From contig CAYGVT010000066.1 in NCBI GenBank assembly GCA_964353355.1, forward strand, positions 21,998-85,997: 64,000 nt of DNA. Reading direction: 5' to 3'. Made by a program: the position numbers and the translations under genes. The stretch comes from CAYGVT01 sp964353355 (GTDB lineage Archaea; Thermoplasmatota; DTKX01; GCA-020343715). Below the pieces are notes generated by a model. It was given only the letters and a program-made list of their open reading frames with translations, searched no databases and was not told where the DNA came from. Shown one piece after another: positions 1 through 7,731 of this stretch. The first letter of the stretch is position 1. Every line of letters begins with the position of its first letter.

Positions 1-417
1 GCCGGAGTCTGGACGGACAGGGCGGACCTGAGCACCCTGCCGCTCTACGGGGGTCATGGGACCCCGCACGGGCTCTCGGTCGATGGCCTCGGTCGGATAC
101 ATGCGCTTCTCGAGGGCAATACCTACGCCCTTGACCAGGAGAACACCCTCCACCTCCTCGGCACGTTCGCGTCCGGTGGCGACGGTGATGGGGGCGGTGA
201 CGGTGACGGCGAGGACGCCAAGGTCACGGACTTCGCCTTGTTCTGGGCGGTGCTCGCGCTCATGCTCGTGTTCCTCCTGCTCGCGATAATCGGCTTCGCA
301 CGGAGGCCCAAGCGACCGGTGGCCGGACCGGAGACCATGGTCTACCAACCTGCCCCGCAGCCCCACTACCCGCAGCCCGCCCCCCCGCCGCCGCAGCCTC
401 CGCCCCCGCAACGTTGA
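1..417 (+). CDS. C-terminal part of a membrane-anchored surface protein (5' end outside window)
   Basis: The reading frame is open from base 1 and ends at TGA 415-417, giving 138 residues without a start. The visible part begins with residues that look like the end of a beta-propeller-type repeat (a segment reading LSVDGLGRIHALLEG), followed by a Gly/Asp-rich linker, one hydrophobic transmembrane helix at about residues 81-100, a basic stop-transfer stretch (ARRPKR) and a Pro/Gln-rich cytoplasmic tail. The same plan, ectodomain then Gly/Asp linker, helix and short tail, is seen in the TolB-like protein at 58957-61014, so an outward-facing sensor or binding protein is a reasonable guess. The enzymatic or binding role cannot be read from this fragment. 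Confidence 0.6.
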   Translation, partial: AGVWTDRADLSTLPLYGGHGTPHGLSVDGLGRIHALLEGNTYALDQENTLHLLGTFASGGDGDGGGDGDGEDAKVTDFALFWAVLALMLVFLLLAIIGFARRPKRPVAGPETMVYQPAPQPHYPQPAPPPPQPPPPQR

Positions 418-500
418 TAAAAGGGGCGTGTCATTAGCGTAGAGCGCGGCACTGTTTCCCCGCTTCCAGCCGTCCAATCCAGGAAACGGGAGGTGGAACG

Positions 501-1433
501 ATGACCTCCGATTTGGGTTTGATGGACGAGCCGACCGGAATCCCCCCGCTCTTCGACGTCGCCGTCGTGGGCCTCGGCCCCGCTGGCATCACCACCGCGG
601 CCGAGCTTGTGCGCTACGGCCGTCGCGTCGTCGCGTTCGAGCGCGACCGCATCGGCGGCCTCGTCCACGAGGCGCGACGCGTCGAGAACGTCCCGTGGGC
701 CCACGGCGCGGCGCCAGGCCCCGAGGTGGCGCGCGCGCTCGAGGCGCACCTCATGCGGTTCGCGCCCGAGTTCGTGAACGAGGAGGTCGTGTCCATCCAG
801 AGGAGAGAGGCCTCGTTCGAGGCCCGCGCGCACGACCGTGCGGTGCGCGCGCGAGCGGTCGTGCTCGCCAGCGGCACGCGGTCCCGGTCGCTCGCGGTCA
901 GGGGCGAGGACCTGCCATGGGTGGCGACCCGATGGTCGGACCTGAGGCGCCAATCCGGAACGGTGGCGGTCGTGGGCGGGGGCGACCTCGCCATCGACCA
1001 GGCCCTCTCGCTCGTCGAGGCGGGCTACCGCGTCGAGCTCCTGGTGAGGGGCGACCACGTCGAGTGCAACCGATCCCTGATGGACGAGCTTGGACGGGCG
1101 AGGACCGTAACGATGCGCTTCCGGCACGCCGTCGAGGCCTTCGTGGACGGCCCCCCGCGCTCGGTCCTCTGCTCGAGCCTGGAGGGACCAGTGGGCCTTA
1201 CGGTGGACTGCGCGCTCGTGTCCATCGGAAGGGAACAGGAGGCCCCCAAGGTCCTCGACATGGACGGGCGCGCGCTCAAGCTGGACTACGTGCTCTCCCC
1301 CGGCATCCGCGGCCTGTTCCCCGTGGGGGACCTGGCCGCCTACGGGCGCCGCAGGCAGGTGGCCATCGCCGCGGGCAGCGGCCTCGACGCGGCCATGCGG
1401 TGCGAGGAGCACCTGCGGGGGCAGGGCCCGTGA
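501..1433 (+). CDS. Thioredoxin-reductase-like FAD/NAD(P) oxidoreductase lacking the redox CxxC
   Basis: A 310-residue two-dinucleotide-domain flavoprotein. An FAD-binding Rossmann motif (VGLGPAG) lies at about residues 24-30 and an NAD(P)-binding motif (VVGGGDLA) near 154-161, with the usual C-terminal FAD contact (GLFPVGDLA) near 272-280. Length and order fit the thioredoxin reductase / low-molecular-weight flavoprotein family. The active-site CxxC expected just before the NAD(P) domain is absent, so it should pass electrons to something other than a thioredoxin disulfide. The ATG follows a good ribosome binding site (GGGAGGTGG). Its stop overlaps the GTG start of the radical SAM gene, so the two are probably co-translated and this flavoprotein may be the reductant for the radical SAM enzyme; that partnership is inferred only from the overlap. 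Confidence 0.8.
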   Translation: MTSDLGLMDEPTGIPPLFDVAVVGLGPAGITTAAELVRYGRRVVAFERDRIGGLVHEARRVENVPWAHGAAPGPEVARALEAHLMRFAPEFVNEEVVSIQRREASFEARAHDRAVRARAVVLASGTRSRSLAVRGEDLPWVATRWSDLRRQSGTVAVVGGGDLAIDQALSLVEAGYRVELLVRGDHVECNRSLMDELGRARTVTMRFRHAVEAFVDGPPRSVLCSSLEGPVGLTVDCALVSIGREQEAPKVLDMDGRALKLDYVLSPGIRGLFPVGDLAAYGRRRQVAIAAGSGLDAAMRCEEHLRGQGP

Positions 1434-2320
1434 GGCTCGTCTCCTCCTCGGGCAACCCCGAGCTAGCCATGGTGCACGTGGCCGAGGACGACCGCGGCCG
1501 CCGCATCGAGTTCGTGGACTCGGTGCAGCCCCCGCGCCCGCGCAGGGAGAAGTGGGTGGTAATCGTCTCGACCATGTTCGGGTGCCCCGTCGGGTGCCGC
1601 ATGTGCGACGCCGGAGGACGGCCCGAGGGCCGGCTCACGTCCGAAGAGATGCTCTGGCAGGTGCGCACGGCGGTCGCGCGGCGGTTCCCCTCGGGCAGAC
1701 CCGAGACCGCCATGCTCAAGGTCCAGTTCGCGCGCATGGGCGAGCCCTCGCTGAACGGCGCGGTCATCGATGCGCTCGACGCCCTCCCGGGCGAGTTCCC
1801 CGGCACATCCGTGGTGGCATCGGTCTCGACCATCGCACCTGTCGGGGTGGGTGCCTTCCTCACGCGCCTGAGGGACGTCAAGGACCGGCGGTACGGGGAC
1901 GGGCGGTTCCAGCTCCAGTTCTCGGTGCACTCGACCGACCCCGGGCGCCGCGCATGGCTGTGCCCCGCTCGCACGCTCTCGCTCGAGGAGATGGCCTCTG
2001 CGGGCGTCGCGTTCCGCGACGGGACCGACAAGAAGGTCACGCTCAACTTCTGCCTCATCGAGGGCATGCCGCTCGACCCTGCGGTCGTGCGCGACGCGTT
2101 CGACCCCGAGCACTTCCTCGTCAAGCTCACCCCGCTCAACCCGACCGCGAGGGCCACCGCCCACGGGCTGCGGTCCGTAATCGGGCACGGCACCGAGGGG
2201 CGGGCCACGCCCATCGCAGAGGCCTTCCGGGCCAACGGCTTCGAGACCATCCTCAGCATCGGCGAGTACGAGGAGAACCAGATAGGCTCGAACTGCGGGA
2301 TGTACCTGGGCGCGCTGTAG
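1430..2320 (+). CDS. RlmN/Cfr-like radical SAM protein
   Basis: 296 residues from a GTG that overlaps the upstream stop (GTGA). The radical SAM cluster motif is CPVGCRMC (C52, C56, C59). Several further segments match the RlmN/Cfr layout in order: a MGEPSLN segment (RlmN has MGEPLLN), QFSVHS (RlmN LSLH), a KLTPLNP segment near residue 228, and a C-terminal NCGMY with Cys289 where RlmN carries its methyl-carrying Cys (ACGQL). RlmN uses a second Cys seven residues before the cluster (C118 in E. coli); here that position is Ile45. The N-terminal RNA-binding region of RlmN is also mostly missing. The protein is therefore a reduced RlmN relative, perhaps modifying a different RNA or protein substrate. 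Family assignment is firm and substrate unknown. Confidence 0.75.
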   Translation: MRLVSSSGNPELAMVHVAEDDRGRRIEFVDSVQPPRPRREKWVVIVSTMFGCPVGCRMCDAGGRPEGRLTSEEMLWQVRTAVARRFPSGRPETAMLKVQFARMGEPSLNGAVIDALDALPGEFPGTSVVASVSTIAPVGVGAFLTRLRDVKDRRYGDGRFQLQFSVHSTDPGRRAWLCPARTLSLEEMASAGVAFRDGTDKKVTLNFCLIEGMPLDPAVVRDAFDPEHFLVKLTPLNPTARATAHGLRSVIGHGTEGRATPIAEAFRANGFETILSIGEYEENQIGSNCGMYLGAL

Positions 2321-2343
2321 GTCGATGGCGTCAATAGGTCCCG

Positions 2344-2421
2344 TGGTGGGCCCGCCCGGATTTGAACCGGAGTCTATTGGTCCCGAACCAACAAGTATAG
2401 ACCAAGCTAGCCCACGGGCCC
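2344..2421 (-). tRNA. tRNA-Pro (anticodon CGG), CCA encoded
   Basis: On the minus strand the acceptor stem GGGCCCG pairs with CGGGCCC, the anticodon loop is TTCGGGA on a GTTGG/CCAAT stem (anticodon CGG, proline), and the T loop is TTCAAAT. A discriminator A is followed by a genomically encoded CCA (2344-2346). The D region is two bases longer than in the second proline tRNA of this window and pairs weakly. A TATA-like box on the minus strand sits about 31 bases upstream (2452-2460). Confidence 0.92.
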
Positions 2422-2451
2422 AGGGATGTGGGTCCGGTGAGCACGGAGCGA

Positions 2452-2460
2452 GTATTTTAC
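2452..2460 (-). promoter_or_regulatory. TATA-like box of the tRNA-Pro(CGG) gene
   Basis: GTAAAATAC on the minus strand, about 31 bases before the tRNA 5' end and the only AT-rich island in this GC-rich stretch. Spacing fits an archaeal TATA element. Confidence 0.55.
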
Positions 2461-2527
2461 GTTTGTGATGATGGCCCGGGGCCCCCAGGAGGGGCTTGCC
2501 AGCATCCGGCCGGCCACGACGAGGCCA

Positions 2528-3358
2528 CTACTCCTCGTCCACGCGCGGCGGTTGCGCGCAGAAAGAGAACCGCTTGCGCATCGCCCTCACCGCGCGCAGG
2601 TCCAGCTCGACCACGGCGAGCGCCTCCTCCTCCTGCATGCGCAGCAGAACGTCGACTCCGTCGGGGGACTCCATGACTCCGAACCGCTGAACCCGGGGGG
2701 AGACGGCGATGGAGCCGCCCAGCCCCTGGCGCTTCATGAACTCCCCCACCAGCCCCACGGCCGCGACCGGCACGGTGTTCTCGTAGGCGCGCGCGACTGC
2801 CAGCGCCTGGTTGGCGTCCCGCTCCTGGGGGGAGAACGAGCTCGACTGCACGAAAAGGACCTCGGCGCCCTTGTCGACGAGCGAGCAGGCGATGCCCGGC
2901 ACCGCGGCGTCCAGCCCCGCGAGCACGCCCACCCTGACGCCGTCGAGCTCGACGGGCTGCCCCGGCGGTGCGGCGTCGAACCACGGCCTCTCCGTGGGGT
3001 AGTAGGTCGACTTGTTGACCGTGCCCACGACCTCGCCCCGCCTGCCGAGCACGACCGAGGTCAGGAACTGCTGCCGCGGGGCCTCGCACACGCGGTTGCG
3101 GGTCACGCCGCAAACCACGCACACCCGCGACCGGCGGGCCTGGGCCTGGATCTCCTTGATGGCCTCGTTGGGCAGCGGCGCGACGGGCACGTCTCCCAGG
3201 AAGTACTCCGAGAAGAGTATGGCGCGGGCCTTCTCCCTGGCGGCCTGCTTGACCCACTCCTTGGCCCTAGCGAGGGCGTCGTGGGACGCGCCCGGGCGCG
3301 ACCAGTCATGCTCCATCTGGGCGATGGCCACCTTGAAGGTGTCTGGCAAGGGTCGCAC
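2528..3358 (-). CDS. Nitrilase-superfamily (carbon-nitrogen hydrolase fold) protein without the catalytic Cys
   Basis: 276 residues from a GTG at 3358; the nitrilase fold starts at once (FKVAIAQMEHD), and a TATA-like CTATATCT about 35 bases upstream supports this start. The open frame continues further 5', but that stretch is low-complexity and crosses the promoter of the next gene. Of the Glu-Lys-Cys triad, Glu51 (ILFSEYFLGD) and Lys116 (VNKSTYYP) are present. At the Cys position the usual ICYDxRFPE is VLAGLDAAVPG, with Gly148 replacing Cys. The protein therefore probably does not hydrolyse C-N bonds by the standard thioimidate route and may be a ligand-binding or structural homologue. The substitution is read directly from the sequence; its consequence is inferred. 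Confidence 0.72.
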   Translation of the reverse strand: MRPLPDTFKVAIAQMEHDWSRPGASHDALARAKEWVKQAAREKARAILFSEYFLGDVPVAPLPNEAIKEIQAQARRSRVCVVCGVTRNRVCEAPRQQFLTSVVLGRRGEVVGTVNKSTYYPTERPWFDAAPPGQPVELDGVRVGVLAGLDAAVPGIACSLVDKGAEVLFVQSSSFSPQERDANQALAVARAYENTVPVAAVGLVGEFMKRQGLGGSIAVSPRVQRFGVMESPDGVDVLLRMQEEEALAVVELDLRAVRAMRKRFSFCAQPPRVDEE

Positions 3359-3554
3359 CTTTGGACGCTCAACGGGCCGCAGGCCAGATATAGCTTTCGG
3401 GATGTTGACCGGGCCCATTCGTCCGGCATGCGGGCCATCGCAGGAAGGACAAGGGCCACTGGTCCCTTCCATTGTCACCCTCATCGGCCGTCCGCCTCGA
3501 GCGGGCCGGTGACGGGGTCCCTTCCAGCGCCCCCGGGGCGAGACGGGCCCCACC

Positions 3555-3728
3555 CTATCGCTCACCTGCAACGCGGCGCTGCTCGCGACCGTCATGCCCG
3601 CCCTCAAGGCCGCGCGCACGGACCCGACGGAGGCCGTCCGGTGGGTGGAGCGAGCACCAGGTCGGGCGGTGCCATCCGCTCGGCATGTCGTCCATTGCCG
3701 AAGGGGGACTTCGGCAAAATATAAATAG
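3555..3728 (+). pseudogene. Remnant of an FtsX/MacB-type ABC transporter permease C-terminus
   Basis: One frame between the nitrilase-like gene and the HTH gene reads LLATVMPALKAARTDPTEAV, the typical C-terminal end of FtsX/MacB-family permeases (hydrophobic helix, then P-x-x-xAAR-x-DPxEA-x-R). No start, no upstream transmembrane segments and no ATPase gene are present, and the frame runs into the promoter of the next gene before stopping at 3726-3728. I read it as a decayed gene end left by a deletion or rearrangement. A chance match is possible given the short length. Confidence 0.45.
3716..3727 (+). promoter_or_regulatory. TATA box of the HTH-regulator / HMG-CoA synthase operon
   Basis: AAAATATAAATA, the strongest AT island in the area, lies 24-35 bases upstream of the ATG at 3751. 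This spacing predicts a leaderless or nearly leaderless transcript for the regulator and the mevalonate genes that follow. Confidence 0.7.
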
Positions 3729-3750
3729 GCCCCCGGCAAATGCAACGCCC

Positions 3751-4431
3751 ATGGACGAGGACTTCCGCGAGAAGATAGCGGGGGAGATAGTGCTCTCCAG
3801 CGAGCCCGGCAAGACGCTGCGCAAGTGGAGGCTTATCTTCGGCGTGTCCCAGAAGGAGCTCGCGGCCGAGATGGGCATCTCCCACAGCGTCGTGAGCGAC
3901 TACGAGGGGGGGCGCAGGAGGTCCCCCACCATCGCCACCGTCCGCCGCGTGGTGGAGGCGCTCATCGACATCGACAAGCGACGCGGCTCGCCCACCATCT
4001 CCAAGCACCGCAGCCGCGGCGAGGGCCGCGCCGTGGTCAAGATGCGCGAGTTCCCCGTGGGGGTCACGTGCAAGCAGTTCGCGAAGACCATCAAGGGCCG
4101 CGTCGTCTGGGGCGAGGGGCGCATGGACCGCCAGCTCTACGGCTACACGCTGCTGGATTCGCTCAAGGTCATCACCTCGCTCACCTCGTTCGACTACGTG
4201 CAGATCTACGGCTGGAGCTCGGAGCGCGCGCTCATCTTCATGGGCGTGGAGTACGGCCGCAGCCCCATGGTGGCCATCCGCGCCCACCCGCTCAAGCCGG
4301 GCATGGTCGTCTACTGGCGGCCGAAGAACGTGGACGCCCTCGCCGTCAAGCTCGCGCAGATCGAGGGCATCCCGCTGGTCACCACCGAGATGGAGCTGGA
4401 GCCCATGCTCGAATCACTGGCGGAGCTCTAG
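3751..4431 (+). CDS. XRE-type helix-turn-helix transcriptional regulator
   Basis: 226 residues. An N-terminal helix-turn-helix of the Cro/CI (XRE) type spans about residues 25-75, with the typical SQKELAAEMGISHSVVSDYE segment. A C-terminal domain of about 130 residues follows, rich in beta-strand-like and hydrophobic segments, probably a ligand- or partner-sensing domain. The ATG lies just downstream of a strong TATA box, and the gene ends 21 bases before the HMG-CoA synthase start. Regulators of this type next to HMG-CoA synthase recur in archaea (general knowledge), so autoregulation and control of isoprenoid genes is a sensible inference. No operator was identified. Confidence 0.82.
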   Translation: MDEDFREKIAGEIVLSSEPGKTLRKWRLIFGVSQKELAAEMGISHSVVSDYEGGRRRSPTIATVRRVVEALIDIDKRRGSPTISKHRSRGEGRAVVKMREFPVGVTCKQFAKTIKGRVVWGEGRMDRQLYGYTLLDSLKVITSLTSFDYVQIYGWSSERALIFMGVEYGRSPMVAIRAHPLKPGMVVYWRPKNVDALAVKLAQIEGIPLVTTEMELEPMLESLAEL

Positions 4432-4452
4432 ATGGGCAAGGGGGGCAGGTCG

Positions 4453-5508
4453 ATGGACGTAGGTTTCCTGAGCTACGGCATCTGGGTCCCGCGCCACCGC
4501 ATCTCGACCGAGGAGATCGCCCGCGTCTGGGGCAAGGACGGTAAGGCGATGGCCGCCGGGCTCGGCGTGAGCAGCAAGTCCGTGCCCGCGGTCGACGAGG
4601 ACGTCATCACGATGTCCGTGGAGGCCGCGGAGATGGCCATGAGGCGGTCAGGCATCGGGCCCAAGGACGTGGGCGCCGTCTACGTGGGCTCCGAGTCGCA
4701 CCCCTACGCCGTGAAGCCCACGGCCACGGTCGTGGCCGAGGCCATCGGCTCGACACCTGACCTGACGGCGGCCGACTACGAGTTCGCGTGCAAGGCGGGG
4801 ACGGCGGCCTTCCAGACGTGCATGGGCCTGGTCAGGTCCGAGATGGTCAAGGCGGGCATGGCCATCGGCGCGGACACCTCCCAGGGCGCGCCGGGGGACG
4901 CGCTGGAGTACTCCGCGTCAGCGGGCGCGGCCGCCTACCTCATCGGCTCCGGCGAGGGCGTCATCGCGCGCATCGACCACACGCTGAGCTACACCACAGA
5001 CACGCCCGACTTCTGGCGTCGCGAGGGCCAGATGTACCCGTCGCACGGGGGCCGGTTCACGGGCGTGCCCGCGTACTTCAAGCACGTGGTCACGTGCGGG
5101 AAGAACATGCTCGCGCGCGCCGGCACGACCGCCAAGGACTACGACCACGTCGTGCTGCACCAGCCCAACGGCAAGTTCCCCGTGCGGGCGGCCAAGATGC
5201 TGGGGTTCCCGCCCGAGAAGGTGGAGCGGGGGCTGCTCACACCGCGCATCGGCAACACCTACAGCGCGGCCGTGCCGCTGGGGCTCGCGAACATCCTCGA
5301 CGCCGCGCGGCCGGGCGAGCGCATCCTCGTGGTGTCCTACGGCTCGGGCGCCGGCTCGGACGCGTTCGACATCACGGTCACGGACGCGATGGCGCGCTAC
5401 CAGCGCAACGCGGACGACCTCGTGGAGACGCGCATAGCCTACCACAAGTTCATCGACTACGCGACCTACGCCAAGTTCCGCGGCAAGATACAGATGGGGA
5501 GGGGATGA
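4453..5508 (+). CDS. Hydroxymethylglutaryl-CoA synthase (archaeal type)
   Basis: 351 residues; condenses acetyl-CoA with acetoacetyl-CoA to HMG-CoA, the entry to the mevalonate route for archaeal lipids. It starts MDVGFLSYGIWVP, typical of the family; I chose this ATG over one 21 bases upstream because a GGGGGCAGG site precedes it at proper spacing. The nucleophile is Cys113 in YEFACKAG, and the catalytic His lies in VVLHQPNGKFP. Gene order regulator, HMG-CoA synthase, thiolase, DUF35 matches the archaeal complex that channels acetoacetyl-CoA between thiolase and synthase. The thiolase start follows the stop by one base. Confidence 0.93.
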   Translation: MDVGFLSYGIWVPRHRISTEEIARVWGKDGKAMAAGLGVSSKSVPAVDEDVITMSVEAAEMAMRRSGIGPKDVGAVYVGSESHPYAVKPTATVVAEAIGSTPDLTAADYEFACKAGTAAFQTCMGLVRSEMVKAGMAIGADTSQGAPGDALEYSASAGAAAYLIGSGEGVIARIDHTLSYTTDTPDFWRREGQMYPSHGGRFTGVPAYFKHVVTCGKNMLARAGTTAKDYDHVVLHQPNGKFPVRAAKMLGFPPEKVERGLLTPRIGNTYSAAVPLGLANILDAARPGERILVVSYGSGAGSDAFDITVTDAMARYQRNADDLVETRIAYHKFIDYATYAKFRGKIQMGRG

Positions 5509-5509
5509 C

Positions 5510-6679
5510 GTGCGCGAGGTCGCCATCGTCGGGGCGGGCGTGACGCAGTTCGGGGAGCTGTGGGAGCGCTCGCTGCGCGACATAGGGCTCGAGAGCGGCA
5601 TGCTCGCGCTCATGGACGCGGGCCTCGAGACCGAGGACGTCGAGGCCCTCTACCTCGGCAACATGTCCGCGGGCAGGTTCATCCAGCAGGAGCACATCGG
5701 CGCGCTCATCGCGGACCACTCGGGCCTCGCGGACCGAGGCGTGCCCGCCACGCGCGTCGAGGCGGGCGGGGCCTCGGGGGGCCTGGCGCTGCATCAGGCC
5801 TACCTCGCCGTCGCGTCCGGCCTCCACGACGTGGTCATGGTGGGCGGCGCGGAGAAGATGACCGACGTGTCCGACCAGGACGCCGAGGAGACCACCGGCT
5901 TCGCGGCCGACCAGGAGTGGGAGGTGTTCTTCGGGGCGACCCTCGCGTCGCTCTACGCGCTGGTCGCGCGCCGCCACATGCACCTCCACGGCACGACGAG
6001 CGAGCAGCTGGCGGCCGTGGCGGTCAAGAACCACGCGCACGGGGCGGCCAACCCCAAGGCCCAGTTCCAGTCGCGCATCACCATCGAGGACGTGCTTCGC
6101 GCGAGTCGCGTGGCCGAGCCCCTTGGCGTCTACGACTGCGCGCCCCTGACGGACGGTGGCGCGGCCGTGGTGCTAACCACGCCCGACCGCGCCCGCGAGC
6201 TCGGGAGGCCTTCAATCGTCATCCGCGGCTCCGCCCAGGCGTCCGACACGCTCGCCCTCCACGACCGGTGGTCGCTCACGGAGCAGCGCGCGACGCGCAT
6301 CGCGGCCGAGCGCGCGCTCAAGCAGGCGGGCATGTCGCTCTCGGACGTGGACGTGGCCGAGCTCAACGACGCGTTCACCATCGCCGAGGTCGTCGCGCTC
6401 GAGGAGATCGGGTTCGCCAAGCGCGGTGAGGGGGGCCGGTGCGCGCCCGAGGGCCGCACCGCGCTCGGCGGCGAGCTGCCCGTGAACACGTCGGGCGGGC
6501 TCAAGGCCCGCGGCAACCCCTGGGGCGCGACCGGCATCGCGCAGGTGGTGGAGCTCTTCGACCAGCTGGTGGGCCGCGCCAGGGGCAGGCAGGTCGACGG
6601 CGCGCGCGTGGGATTGGCCCACAACGTGGGGGGGACAGGCGCGACCGTCGTCGTGCACGTGCTGGAGGCGGTCCGATGA
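5510..6679 (+). CDS. Thiolase-fold protein of the acetyl-CoA acetyltransferase family with altered active site
   Basis: 389 residues from GTG, placed between HMG-CoA synthase and DUF35 as in the archaeal acetoacetyl-CoA thiolase complex. The fold is clearly thiolase: RVEAGGASGG near residue 82, ELNDAFTIAE, GGLKARGNPWGATG and a C-terminal HNVGGTGATVVVH. Two catalytic positions differ. The nucleophilic Cys of the usual ACASGG motif is Gly87, and the His of the usual GHPxGATG is Asn336. Either this paralogue is not the working thiolase and has a scaffolding or CoA-binding role, or catalysis differs in this lineage. The reading is direct from codons GGG and AAC. The stop overlaps the next ATG (ATGA). 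Confidence 0.85.
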   Translation: MREVAIVGAGVTQFGELWERSLRDIGLESGMLALMDAGLETEDVEALYLGNMSAGRFIQQEHIGALIADHSGLADRGVPATRVEAGGASGGLALHQAYLAVASGLHDVVMVGGAEKMTDVSDQDAEETTGFAADQEWEVFFGATLASLYALVARRHMHLHGTTSEQLAAVAVKNHAHGAANPKAQFQSRITIEDVLRASRVAEPLGVYDCAPLTDGGAAVVLTTPDRARELGRPSIVIRGSAQASDTLALHDRWSLTEQRATRIAAERALKQAGMSLSDVDVAELNDAFTIAEVVALEEIGFAKRGEGGRCAPEGRTALGGELPVNTSGGLKARGNPWGATGIAQVVELFDQLVGRARGRQVDGARVGLAHNVGGTGATVVVHVLEAVR

Positions 6680-7122
6680 CCGGCGTGAGGTTCTGGCGCG
6701 AGTTCGCCTCGCGCTACCGCATGCTCGCGACGAGGTGCCCGCTGTGCGGGCTGGTCTACTTCCCCCCGCGGGACGTGTGCCGCAAGTGCCGGCGCGCCTC
6801 CGTCGGGAGGATGGAGCGCGTGCCCATGCCCCGCATCGGCAAGGTGATGACCTGCACCGTCGTGCACCAGGGGCAGAAGGGCTTCGAGGACCAGGTGCCC
6901 TACGTCCTTGCCATCGTGGAGTTCGAGGGCGGCGTCACCGTGATGGGGCAGGTCGTGGACTGCGACACGTGCGACGTGGGCATCGGCATGGAGGTCAAGC
7001 CCGTGTTCCGCCGCATCCGCGAGGAGGGCGAGGCCGGGGTCATCCACTACGGCTACAAGTTCGCGCCGACCTGCTACCCCGTCTGCGCCGTCGACGAGGA
7101 AGTTACCGAGCGGAAGGACTGA
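6676..7122 (+). CDS. DUF35 OB-fold protein with N-terminal zinc ribbon (thiolase/HMG-CoA synthase partner)
   Basis: 148 residues starting at an ATG that overlaps the thiolase stop. The rubredoxin-like zinc ribbon has CPLC near residue 20 and CRKC near residue 36, followed by an OB-fold (KVMTCTVVHQG and on). In archaeal complexes of this type DUF35 bridges thiolase and HMG-CoA synthase and lets the CoA intermediate pass between them. Position and overlap with the thiolase gene fit that role. Confidence 0.88.
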   Translation: MTGVRFWREFASRYRMLATRCPLCGLVYFPPRDVCRKCRRASVGRMERVPMPRIGKVMTCTVVHQGQKGFEDQVPYVLAIVEFEGGVTVMGQVVDCDTCDVGIGMEVKPVFRRIREEGEAGVIHYGYKFAPTCYPVCAVDEEVTERKD

Positions 7123-7132
7123 GGCGGGGGCG

Positions 7133-7462
7133 TCACAGCTTGCCGTCCTTGGCCTTCTTCTGCAGCCGCTTGGAACGCTCCTTGGCCGTGAAGCCTGTGG
7201 CGGCCTCCAGGAACGTGTTCCACCGCCTGATGGTCTCGGCTGCGACCTCGGGGTTCGCCCCCTTGTCGGTCTCCGAGAGGACCTCGAACCGGTCCTTGGA
7301 GACGAGCTTGGCGCGGATGGAAGTGATGGCCCCGTAGGACGTCGTGAGCCAGCCGTCGGGCGTCTGCTCGACGCTGCCACCGAAGTGCTGCTCCAGCAGC
7401 CCCCGCAGCCCGTCCCCTTCGACGTTCTTGTAATGGCCCCGCTTGATGTCATGCACGACCAT
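7133..7462 (-). CDS. Conserved archaeal protein of unknown function (DUF5611-like)
   Basis: 109 residues, starting MVVHDIKRGHYKNVEG and containing a regular alpha/beta pattern with a lysine-rich C-terminus. No catalytic motif is visible. The start resembles small conserved archaeal proteins grouped as DUF5611, but I am not certain of the family. It faces the DUF35 gene tail to tail, with 10 bases between stops. Confidence 0.6.
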   Translation of the reverse strand: MVVHDIKRGHYKNVEGDGLRGLLEQHFGGSVEQTPDGWLTTSYGAITSIRAKLVSKDRFEVLSETDKGANPEVAAETIRRWNTFLEAATGFTAKERSKRLQKKAKDGKL

Positions 7463-7523
7463 GGTCTCCCACCGCCTGCGCAGGGTTCAATTACCTGCAC
7501 CTACAATATTCTTGCGGAGGACC

Positions 7524-7730
7524 ATGCGGCTCGTGCGACCGTGCGCAGTCTGCGGGCGGCCGACGCCATCTTCCTGCCACATGTGCGGTGTGCCGGTCTG
7601 CCACAATTGTGCCGTGCCGCGGAGGCCCGGTCAGGTCCTGTGCCCGAGCTGCTCCGCTGGACGTGCAGGTGGCGATGACGCGGTGCCCCAAGGCCCTGAT
7701 GGGCACGAGGGGCCCAGGACGATGGGATAG
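7524..7730 (+). CDS. Small multi-CxxC zinc-binding protein
   Basis: 68 residues with CAVC, CHMC, CHNC and CPSC pairs evenly spaced in the first 50 residues, enough for two zinc sites. GCGGAGG stands 4 bases before the ATG, and an AT-rich TACAATATTC lies just upstream. The C-terminus is Gly/Asp-rich and short. It ends 1 base before the stop of the convergent TPR gene. Function is unknown; ribosome- or nucleic-acid-associated zinc ribbons are common in archaea at this size. Confidence 0.6.
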   Translation: MRLVRPCAVCGRPTPSSCHMCGVPVCHNCAVPRRPGQVLCPSCSAGRAGGDDAVPQGPDGHEGPRTMG

Positions 7731-7731
7731 C

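Noticed and set aside
2344..2421. Intron in tRNA-Pro(CGG)
   Set aside because: The gene is only two bases longer than its partner and the anticodon loop is the normal seven bases, so no intron.
3359..3745. N-terminal extension of the nitrilase-like protein
   Set aside because: It would cross the TATA box of the HTH gene and the FtsX remnant and has no domain; the nitrilase fold begins exactly at the GTG at 3358.
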